NCBI GenBank assembly: GCA_003671185.1
Contig: QWPN01000156.1
Location: 1 to 36,700, forward strand
Reading direction: 5' to 3'
Origin: Planctomycetota bacterium
Lineage (GTDB): Bacteria > Planctomycetota > Planctomycetia > Pirellulales > UBA1268
DNA length: 36,700 bases
Shown here: piece after piece, positions 1 to 7,289 of the stretch
Position numbering within the stretch: position 1 is the first letter of the stretch
Layout: each line of letters opens with the position of its first letter
Notes under the pieces: generated by a model
Seen by the model: the letters and a program-made list of their open reading frames with translations, nothing else
What the model was told of the DNA's origin: nothing
Database searches by the model: none
Program-made: the position numbers and the translations under genes

Positions 1-1667
1 ACGCGCAGGCTGTAGTCGCCGTCCTGCGGCACCGTGAAGCGCAGAAATTCGGTGGTGCTGTAGGTGGCGGCCGAACTGGCGACGAGGGACTCGCCGGAGC
101 CGGTGCTACGCCACACCTCCAGGGAGAGATTGCTGAGCGCCACGTCCGTAGCCGATGCCAGCGTCGTGCCCAGGGTGCGATCGGCGAACCAGGTGAGGCA
201 GGCCGTGAAGGTATCGCCGGCCGCGAGCGGCGCCGCGAACGAATAGGAGTTGATGCGGCCACTGCCCGCCGTTGAGTCGCTGAACACGCTCCCCAGGTCC
301 CAACCACGAAGCGCCAGGCCACTGCCACCGGTGTCACCCGGCAGGCCCAACGTGGTGTTCTGTCCAGCGATCACGTACTGTGCTCCGTTGAAGGTGATGC
401 TGGCGGGATCGCCGACATAGATCCGGTACGTCGCGTCGAGGTCGAGAATGCCCGCTCCCGAGGCCTGGTCGAGCGCCTGCGTGGTGGTGATCACGCCGCC
501 CAACGTGGCCTGGCCATTGTTCCAGCCTGCCGGGGCCCTGGCTCCCGCCAGCAGGGCCGCTTTGACCACGCGGGCGTCGAGCATTTCGCTCGACGCGACT
601 GCGTCATCAACGAACAGTTTGCCGGCATCGACCATCAGGGCCGCCGCGCCGGCCACGACCGGTGCTGCGAAGCTGGTGCCGCCGATGTTCGGAACGTAGT
701 AGGCCCCCGCGGGTATCGTGGGTTCGTCGAGGGTTGGGTCGGTGCCCGACGTGTGGCCGCCGGTCACGCCGCCGTAGAGGGCCAGCGTCAGGTCGTCGCC
801 CGGGGCGGCGATGTCGACGGTGGGCCGCACGGCGGGGATCATCGTGTTGGTGGCGGGATTGAAAAAATCACCCGGGCCGCGGCTGGAGAACCCGGCCACG
901 GCCGAAAATGGTGGCGTGAGAGTGTCCCCCGTGAGCGCCGCCACCGAGATGCTGTTGTACCCCGAGGCCGGGCCGCCGACGGTGTTGGCCGTGGGGCCCG
1001 CGTTGCCGGCGGCCATCACGGCGACGACGTTGTTCTCCAGCGCCAGGGCGTCGATGGCGATCGTTTCGGCGAACTGCCCGGGTGAATCCGCATAGCCCCA
1101 GCTGCTGTTGAGCACGTTGGCCTTGAGTGTGGAGCCGCCTCCGCTGATCCCGGTCCGCATCGTGGTCACGTAGGGGTAGAGGAAACTCTCCTCGGTGATG
1201 TCGAACGCCCCCGTGTAGTCGCTGCCAGTTTCCGGTATCCAGGCCGTGGCGATCGAGCCCGACCAGAGCTGGGCCGTAGGGGCGATGCCTTCTTGGAAGG
1301 TGTACAACCCGGTGCCGCCGATCGCCTGGCCGACCATCGTGGCGTGCCAGTCGAATTGGCCCAGTTGAGTCCCCACGATGGCCGGATTCTTCACGTACTG
1401 CGAGATGCGGCCGGTCAGGGTGTCGTGGCCGTTCCAGATCGCGCCGGCTTCGACGTTGGCGACGACCGCCCGGCTGCCCCCGAAGCCGAGCCCGTAGAAG
1501 GTCCGGGCTCCGACCAGGTCATTGACATAGACGCCGTTGAAGATGTTGTTGGCGGGCGTTCCGGAGTTGCTGCCCACGATGGCGTGGGTCTCGGATGCGC
1601 CCAAAATGCTGGCCGCTGCGGCAACGACCACCAGCAGGCGGCGCCACGCTGTGCTGCCCCTTCGCAT
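1..1667 (-). CDS. S8 family (subtilisin-like) serine peptidase, truncated at window edge
   Basis: Continuous minus-strand frame from ATG at 1667 with signal-peptide-like N-terminus (MRRGSTAWRRLLVVVAAAASILGASETHA). Contains FDWHATMVGQAIGG (His region), NSSWGYAD, AVMAAGNAGP and NIGGTSFAAPVVAGAAALM (Ser motif). The Asp motif reads VANVEAGAIWNGHDTL. Confidence 0.85.
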   Translation of the reverse strand, partial: MRRGSTAWRRLLVVVAAAASILGASETHAIVGSNSGTPANNIFNGVYVNDLVGARTFYGLGFGGSRAVVANVEAGAIWNGHDTLTGRISQYVKNPAIVGTQLGQFDWHATMVGQAIGGTGLYTFQEGIAPTAQLWSGSIATAWIPETGSDYTGAFDITEESFLYPYVTTMRTGISGGGSTLKANVLNSSWGYADSPGQFAETIAIDALALENNVVAVMAAGNAGPTANTVGGPASGYNSISVAALTGDTLTPPFSAVAGFSSRGPGDFFNPATNTMIPAVRPTVDIAAPGDDLTLALYGGVTGGHTSGTDPTLDEPTIPAGAYYVPNIGGTSFAAPVVAGAAALMVDAGKLFVDDAVASSEMLDARVVKAALLAGARAPAGWNNGQATLGGVITTTQALDQASGAGILDLDATYRIYVGDPASITFNGAQYVIAGQNTTLGLPGDTGGSGLALRGWDLGSVFSDSTAGSGRINSYSFAAPLAAGDTFTACLTWFADRTLGTTLASATDVALSNLSLEVWRSTGSGESLVASSAATYSTTEFLRFTVPQDGDYSLR

Positions 1668-1705
1668 GACGGTGTGCCCGGGTGTTGTGGAGCCGGTGAA
1701 CCGGA

Positions 1706-1960
1706 TCAGCGCGGGCCAGCCGTGGTTCTCGGTCTGGGACGGAAGGCCCGAGGTCGGACCACGTTCGGCTTGCGCCGTGGGCCGGCAGCGGTCGGTCCTG
1801 CAGTGCGGCGAGGCGGAGGTGCGGCCCGCGTTTTCTCGATCTCCAGAATTCCGAAGTAGGGATCGGGATACTGCCAGTCGTTCTGGGCCCGGGCGTCGGC
1901 CTGGCCCAGGGCTGCAGCGAAGCATAGAGACGCCGCGATCACTCGAATCACGCGCATGCC
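1706..1960 (-). CDS. short secreted hypothetical protein
   Basis: ORF with signal-peptide-like start MRVIRVIAASLCFAAALGQADARAQ, then WQYPDPYFGILEIEK and a basic Pro/Arg-rich tail. Lies just upstream of the subtilase on the same strand. Confidence 0.5.
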   Translation of the reverse strand, partial: GMRVIRVIAASLCFAAALGQADARAQNDWQYPDPYFGILEIEKTRAAPPPRRTAGPTAAGPRRKPNVVRPRAFRPRPRTTAGPR

Positions 1961-2018
1961 ATAGCTCTCGCAACAGGGACATCCGTCCCCAGAAGTACGC
2001 ACCAGCCGTCCAAATGGA

Positions 2019-2537
2019 TCAGCCGATCATCAGCACGGCGATGGCGATGACGGCTGCACCGACACCGACGGGCAGCGTCAGGTACGGCCTCGCCAGACCG
2101 GCTTCAGCCAGCATCTCGGACCGTGCGTCGGAGGACAGGCCAAGCAAATTTTCGAGGTCGTCGAAACTGATGGGGTGAGAAAGCAAGGCGTCGGCGCCCG
2201 ACTCTCGCGCCTCTGATTCGGCGATGCCCCGGCGACGATCGTGGATGCGCGGGGCATCGACCACCGCCACCCTGGAGTCGGTGGGGATGCCCGCCTTGAG
2301 CAGGGAGACGAAATCGTGCCCCGACATGTCGTCGAGGTGTTCGGCCACCAGCCATGCATCTACATCGAGGTGCCGGGCGAGTTTCAAGGCCTCGGCTCCA
2401 CTGGAGCGGAAGTGGATCGTGAGCCTCCCCTGCCTGGCGCTCGCGGCCAGAGGCCTGTAGGCCTCGAATCGCGGATCGACGACCACCACGTGCGGCACGA
2501 ACGGTTCGCCGAGATCGAACTGCAGCGACGGGCTCAT
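2019..2537 (-). CDS. receiver-like (degenerate response regulator) protein with C-terminal transmembrane segment
   Basis: HVVVVDPRFEAYRPL...DAWLVAEHLDDMSGHDFVSLL...VAVVDAP...GADALLSHPISFDDLENLL resembles a REC fold. C-terminus LPVGVGAAVIAIAVLMIG is hydrophobic. SD-like GGAG precedes the ATG at 2537. Confidence 0.65.
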   Translation of the reverse strand: MSPSLQFDLGEPFVPHVVVVDPRFEAYRPLAASARQGRLTIHFRSSGAEALKLARHLDVDAWLVAEHLDDMSGHDFVSLLKAGIPTDSRVAVVDAPRIHDRRRGIAESEARESGADALLSHPISFDDLENLLGLSSDARSEMLAEAGLARPYLTLPVGVGAAVIAIAVLMIG

Positions 2538-2592
2538 GGTGGTCTCCAGAAGAACGCGTCTGCCGGTCACATGATGACCGAGAAAGCCCCAC

Positions 2593-3114
2593 TCACTCCA
2601 CGGTCACGGCGTCATGCGACGTCGGCGCCCGCGACCGGCGGATGACGTCCACGGTCACGGGACGAACGAGGTAACCGGACACGCCGGACGCCAAAGCCCG
2701 CTGCTCGTCTTCCAACCGGTAGATGTCGGACACGATGAAGATGCCGGAACGCATGCCCACGCCCACGCGGTCGAGCGACACCCGCGAGCCGGAGAGCAGC
2801 GGATCGACGTCGCCCTGCAGCACGTGCGGCGAGAGCATGTCGAGCAGATCGAAGCCTGACATGTCGGGCAGATCCGAGGCCAACAGCCAGGCATCGGCGC
2901 GGAATCGCCGGGCCAGCCTGACCGCGGAACGGCCATCCACGCAGAAGTGCAGACCAACGTCACCGGACTGGGCAGCCTGCACGAAATCCGGATACCGATC
3001 ACAGGTGGCATCGACGATCACGATCTCGTGGATGCCGACGCTCCGCAGCGACGCGAGGCTGGATGCCGACCGATGATCGGCGCTGGTGTCTGAAATGGCC
3101 TGCGGGGAATTCAT
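2593..3114 (-). CDS. receiver-like (degenerate response regulator) protein, paralogue of the downstream gene
   Basis: EIVIVDATCDRYPDF...DAWLLASDLPDMSGFDLLDML...GIFIVSDIYRLEDEQRALASGVSGYLVRPV aligns with the neighbouring ORF. SD-like AGAGG precedes the ATG at 3114. Confidence 0.65.
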   Translation of the reverse strand: MNSPQAISDTSADHRSASSLASLRSVGIHEIVIVDATCDRYPDFVQAAQSGDVGLHFCVDGRSAVRLARRFRADAWLLASDLPDMSGFDLLDMLSPHVLQGDVDPLLSGSRVSLDRVGVGMRSGIFIVSDIYRLEDEQRALASGVSGYLVRPVTVDVIRRSRAPTSHDAVTVE

Positions 3115-3332
3115 GTGAAGCGCCTCTGATGTTGAAACGGACAAGTCTTCGTGAACCGTGTTTTTTCAGTGCTGGACCGGCGCGGCGAACGTGACCGCGA
3201 CAAGTCGCACATTTTCTGGGAGGTCAAGTACCGGCCATCAACTCGCAGCAAACCGTCGAACACCAATCTCCCACAGACCTTGCAGCCAGCAGACAACCGC
3301 CAGCCGCTCGGCACCGGGAATCGATTTCGAAT

Positions 3333-3455
3333 TCAGACCAAGGAAACGATCGACAGGAACACAGCGATCGGGAGGGCGCAGAGCAGGAGGTCGACCTGCG
3401 TGAGAGCCCAGCGCGATCCAGCGGCGCAGGAACCCGAACCGGACGAGATGTTCAT
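3333..3455 (-). CDS. 40-aa putative single-pass membrane peptide
   Basis: MNISSGSGSCAAGSRWALTQVDLLLCALPIAVFLSIVSLV. Strong SD (aaaaaGGAGtttgctcATG) and one hydrophobic helix at the C-terminus. Confidence 0.5.
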   Translation of the reverse strand: MNISSGSGSCAAGSRWALTQVDLLLCALPIAVFLSIVSLV

Positions 3456-3534
3456 GAGCAAACTCCTTTTTCCGACAGACTGAATTCGGTGGCAGACTGA
3501 GGCGGAACGCCCGACCGCTGCCAAGGAAGCAGAT

Positions 3535-3549
3535 GCACGCGGCGTGCCA
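3535..3549 (-). promoter_or_regulatory. candidate sigma54 (-24/-12) promoter
   Basis: Minus strand reads TGGCACGCCGCGTGC, against consensus TGGCACG-N4-TTGC: one mismatch (T to G), correct GG/GC spacing. Lies about 80 nt upstream of the 40-aa ORF start. Confidence 0.4.
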
Positions 3550-3662
3550 GAACTGCGTGGCGTTTCGAAAAAAATCGGAAATGGCTGAAATGAGGCCCAA
3601 AAATCGAGTCGTGAGCCGAAGGTCAAGGGCCGGTTCGGCAACCATACAGCCGGGGCGCTGGA

Positions 3663-3714
3663 GCGAATCGCCCCACTCGCTTGGTCGCTGGCGACCGGGG
3701 GTGGGGCGATTCGC
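3663..3714. repeat. 52-bp nested inverted repeat
   Basis: Perfect 14-bp arms GCGAATCGCCCCAC (3663-3676) and GTGGGGCGATTCGC (3701-3714), enclosing a second stem GGTCGC/GCGACC (3683-3688/3691-3696). Confidence 0.9.
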
Positions 3715-3812
3715 ACCACTCCCTGGAACAGCCGATAAGACGGGTTTTTCAGCCTGGGGCAACCCTGCGGCCCGTGATCAGATCCCCCGGGCTGCCGCCG
3801 CAGGTGTGCCGG

Positions 3813-4940
3813 CTACCCGGCAAGTATCCGTCTCACGACGTCGGCTGCGACGCCGTCGACGACGTCCACGCTGCCGAGGCGGCTGGGGAGCACGAAACGG
3901 AGCCTGCCGTCCAGGGTCTTCTTGTCCCGGCCCATGATGGCGAGCAGCAGTTCCGAATCGAACGAGCCGGCGACGCGGGGGTCGACGGGCAGCCCGAATG
4001 CCTCGATCAGCCGATCCTGTCGGGCAACGAGATCCTGGGGGATGCGGCCCAGGGCGGCGGCCAGCCGCGCGGCCAGCGCCATCCCGATCGCCACCGCCTC
4101 GCCGTGCAGCAGCTTGCCGTAGCCCGATGCCGTTTCGTAGGCATGGGCGAACGTGTGCCCGTAGTTGAGGGCCGCCCGCAGCCCGGAGATCTCTCGCTCG
4201 TCTCGTTCCACGACACCCGCCTTGATGGCGGCTGACCGCTCGACGGCCAACGCCAGGGCCTGTGGTTCCCTGGCCAGAAGGGCCGCCGCATGCTGTTCCA
4301 GCCAGGCGAAGAAGTCGGCATCGAGGATCATTCCGTACTTGATGATCTCGGCGATGCCGCTGACGAATTCCCGGTCCGGGAGCGTCACCAGGGTGTCGAT
4401 ATCCGCCAGCACGCCCCGCGGTTGCCAGAAGGCACCGACGAGGTTTTTGCCGGCGGCGAGGTTGATCCCCGTTTTTCCGCCGATCGCGCTATCGACCTGG
4501 GCGACAAGGGTGGTGGGAACCTGCCAGAGAGCGAGGCCGCGGGCGAACGTCGCCGCCACGAATCCCACCAGGTCCCCGACGACTCCGCCCCCCACGGCCA
4601 CCACGTGGGTGCCGCGGTCGACGGCCAGGCGGCCGAATTCGTTCCACAGCCGTTCCGCCTCCGCCGCCGATTTCGAGGCCTCACCCGAGGCCACGGTAAG
4701 AGCCGTCACGTCGATGCCGACGGCACGGATCGCCTCCGCGACCGTGGCGGCATGCGTGGCAGCGACGGCAGCGTCCGCGATCACGATGGCCCGCCGGGCG
4801 GCGGCGGAGCGCAGGCATGCGCCGCTGGATGCCAGGATGCCTCGTCCGCAGACGATGTCGTATGAGCGATCCGTGACCGCCGCCGCGTCGCCGGGGGGCG
4901 CTGCAACGACGGCCGGGAGATGAACTCTGATCCTGGCCAC
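3813..4940 (-). CDS. aroB: 3-dehydroquinate synthase
   Basis: VVAVGGGVVGDLVGFVAATFARGLALWQVPTTLVAQVDSAIGGKTGINLAAGKNLVGAFWQP and LNYGHTFAHAYE...LHGEAVAIGM. GTG start at 4940 close behind the upstream ORF's stop. Confidence 0.95.
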   Translation of the reverse strand: MARIRVHLPAVVAAPPGDAAAVTDRSYDIVCGRGILASSGACLRSAAARRAIVIADAAVAATHAATVAEAIRAVGIDVTALTVASGEASKSAAEAERLWNEFGRLAVDRGTHVVAVGGGVVGDLVGFVAATFARGLALWQVPTTLVAQVDSAIGGKTGINLAAGKNLVGAFWQPRGVLADIDTLVTLPDREFVSGIAEIIKYGMILDADFFAWLEQHAAALLAREPQALALAVERSAAIKAGVVERDEREISGLRAALNYGHTFAHAYETASGYGKLLHGEAVAIGMALAARLAAALGRIPQDLVARQDRLIEAFGLPVDPRVAGSFDSELLLAIMGRDKKTLDGRLRFVLPSRLGSVDVVDGVAADVVRRILAG

Positions 4941-4942
4941 GG

Positions 4943-5170
4943 TCAGGCGACGCTCACCCGGTCGAGGTCTGCCCGGGTGACCGCGATGACGCGGGCGAAG
5001 CCAGTGTGCTGCCGCACGTAATCGAGTTCCACAGCTTCCTGGGGGCTGGCATGGAGCAGCGACGCCACGCGATCTTTGTCCGCCTCGGACCAGTCTTCGC
5101 ACTCCGCGGGCCACACGGTGTGCCGCTCGACGACGAGGGCTTCACGGTACGGGTCGAAGGTGTTGGCCAT
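4943..5170 (-). CDS. small hypothetical protein
   Basis: MANTFDPYREALVVERHTVWPAECEDWSEADKDRVASLLHASPQEAVELDYVRQHTGFARVIAVTRADLDRVSVA. Its stop is immediately upstream of the aroB start. Confidence 0.6.
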   Translation of the reverse strand: MANTFDPYREALVVERHTVWPAECEDWSEADKDRVASLLHASPQEAVELDYVRQHTGFARVIAVTRADLDRVSVA

Positions 5171-5286
5171 GGTCGGCTCCAAAAACGTGCTGCTGACGCC
5201 GCCTGAAGGACGGATTGCCGAGTCTCCGAGTATACAGTGATCGACGGGCCACGCAGGCCAGCCGATTTTCCCCGGTGACATTCAGG

Positions 5287-5844
5287 ATGGCAGCCACGCG
5301 TCCAGCGTCGGATCCCATGATGGCAGAGCCTCGGATCCGGCCCCGGGCCGGAACCATGATCGTCGTGAGCCTGCTTTTGCTGGCCCTCGGGTTGGCCGCA
5401 TTCGCGGTCTGGTTCCAGTGGCGGCAGACCCGGCTTTGCCTGGGGTTCTATGGCGCCGACGCGGCCCGGCGAATCCAAACCTCCGATCGCGTGGAGTTGT
5501 GGCGACTGGCGTGGGACGGGTCGAGGCGGCGGCCCGTCGTGGCGGAGCGACTCGACGTGTCGCGGGCCGGGGGCCTCGTGCACCTGCGGCGTGGCCTCGT
5601 GGAGGACGCGAACTTCGCCTGGGGTGACGGGGGGACAGGCTCGCGTCTGCCGGATGGTGCGTGGGACGAGGCGTTGGCGTTCTTCGAACCCGCGGCGGAT
5701 GCGCCGGCGACGGTGCTGGCCTTCGACATGGACGCGCCGGCCGCCATCACGGTGGTCGGCAGGCCTGGCCGAGTGACCCTGGGGAGGATCGCGGCTGGGT
5801 TCAAGACCTGGATTGATGCCACACGGACTCTGGCACGGCCCTGA
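5287..5844 (+). CDS. hypothetical membrane-anchored protein
   Basis: N-terminal transmembrane segment MIVVSLLLLALGLAAFAVWFQW followed by a soluble domain. Start codon uncertain. Confidence 0.55.
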   Translation: MAATRPASDPMMAEPRIRPRAGTMIVVSLLLLALGLAAFAVWFQWRQTRLCLGFYGADAARRIQTSDRVELWRLAWDGSRRRPVVAERLDVSRAGGLVHLRRGLVEDANFAWGDGGTGSRLPDGAWDEALAFFEPAADAPATVLAFDMDAPAAITVVGRPGRVTLGRIAAGFKTWIDATRTLARP

Positions 5845-5954
5845 TCGAGCATGTTTCCCCAAGATTTGCCGGGAAATTCGGGCTTTTGAAGGTGACGGCC
5901 GCGGCCTATTCTCCCCGGCCCGCGATCTGCCGCGGCCCCCAGGAACTGCCAGCC

Positions 5955-6803
5955 ATGCGCTCGATCGCAGTCGCAAACCAGAAGGGCGGTGTGGGCAAAA
6001 CCACGACCGCCGTGAATCTGGCCGTGGCCCTGTCGCGCGCCGGCAGGAGCGTGTGCGTGATCGACCTCGACCCGCAGTCGCATGCCACGCTGCACCTCGG
6101 CGTAACCCCCGGCGCGCACGGCACGTCGGCGTATGATGTGCTCACGGCCGGCCAGCCCCTGGCGGCGGCAAGCGTCCGGGTCAGCGACACCATCAGTGTT
6201 GTGCCGTCTCACATCGACCTGTCGGCCGTGGAAATGGCCCTCGCCGGCAAGGCTGGACGGGAGTCCATTCTGAGGCAGCGGATCGCGGCCGACCCGCGTT
6301 GCAACGGGCAGGCATGCGGCGGCCCCGCGTTCGACTACCTGATCATCGACTGCCCGCCCTCGCTCGGGCTGCTGTCCCTCAACGCCATGGCCACGGCCGG
6401 CGAGGTGTTGTTGCCGCTGCAGCCCCACTTCCTCGCCCTGCATGGCCTGAGCAGACTGCTGGAGACGATCGAACTGGTTGCCGACCGTGTGAACACCCAG
6501 TTGCGACTGCTCGGCGTCGTGCTCTGCATGTACGAGGCCGGCACCCGCCTGGCCGCGGAGATCGGCCGGGACGTGGAGGCGTTTTTCGCCGGATCCGCGG
6601 CTGCTCACCCGGCCTGGGCCACGGCAAAGCTGTTCCAGGCCCGGGTCAGACGGAACATCCGCCTGGCTGAGGCCCCCAGTTTCGGGCAGTCGATATTCGA
6701 CTATGCCCCAGATTCGCACGGGGCCGAGGACTATGCCGCCTTGGCGGTCGAGGTCGATCAGGCGGCCGCCGTCGACCGTGCCGGGACATCGCGGGCAGCC
6801 TGA
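5955..6803 (+). CDS. ParA/Soj family partitioning ATPase
   Basis: MRSIAVANQKGGVGKTTTAVNLAVALSRAGRSVCVIDLDPQSHATLHLGV (deviant Walker A), DYLIIDCPPSLGLLSLNAM and FQARVRRNIRLAEAPSFGQSIFDYAP. Confidence 0.93.
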   Translation: MRSIAVANQKGGVGKTTTAVNLAVALSRAGRSVCVIDLDPQSHATLHLGVTPGAHGTSAYDVLTAGQPLAAASVRVSDTISVVPSHIDLSAVEMALAGKAGRESILRQRIAADPRCNGQACGGPAFDYLIIDCPPSLGLLSLNAMATAGEVLLPLQPHFLALHGLSRLLETIELVADRVNTQLRLLGVVLCMYEAGTRLAAEIGRDVEAFFAGSAAAHPAWATAKLFQARVRRNIRLAEAPSFGQSIFDYAPDSHGAEDYAALAVEVDQAAAVDRAGTSRAA

Positions 6804-7090
6804 CCGGCGGAACGCAGCCGGGCGGCCAAGGCCTGGGATGCCCGTGCCGCCGGACGAGCTGACAGAGGGGCGTCCGGGCCGTACAGCTCGGGCATCCACC
6901 AGTACCGCGACTCGCAGGGATCGATGCCGGCGAGAATGCCAGTGCCATCGAAATCAGCGGCGGAAAAGAGCGGGGTGCCCGGCCGGCCGACGGCGGCAGC
7001 CCCTGCCTCTGCGGGCGGAGCGTAAGGACGCGGCGGTTGCAGTTGGTTTTTCTGGAGCATCGCGGAGGATCGGCCCGAAAGGCTAGACAT
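6758..7090 (-). CDS. hypothetical protein
   Basis: ORF containing PGTPLFSAADFDGTGILAGIDPCESRYWWMPELYG, convergent with and overlapping the 3' end of the parA-like gene. No clear family. Confidence 0.35.
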   Translation of the reverse strand: MSSLSGRSSAMLQKNQLQPPRPYAPPAEAGAAAVGRPGTPLFSAADFDGTGILAGIDPCESRYWWMPELYGPDAPLSARPAARASQALAARLRSAGQAARDVPARSTAAA

Positions 7091-7289
7091 CCCGCCACCG
7101 CGACCGGGCAAAGCCGATCGCGGCGGGAGTGTGTGTCGGAAGGCCGCCCTGGCGAAGGTCAGTTTTCCGTCACTTTTTCGAATACCCCACTAGTCTGCCT
7201 TGGGTAATTTGGGCAAGCAAGGGATTTTGGATAATCTGTGACGCGCGACGTATTCCCATGCCCAGCAAGGGTTTTGGTACGATTCAGGC

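Noticed and set aside
1293-2178. + strand ORFs (188 and 213 aa) over the subtilase region
   Set aside because: The minus strand encodes a clear S8 peptidase; + frames lack motifs.
5448-6899. 483-aa minus-strand ORF
   Set aside because: Antisense to ParA, which has clear Walker motifs on the + strand.
7209-7235. TTGGGC...GATAAT promoter-like pair upstream of the 578-aa ORF
   Set aside because: 15-nt spacing and mediocre -35; could be chance.
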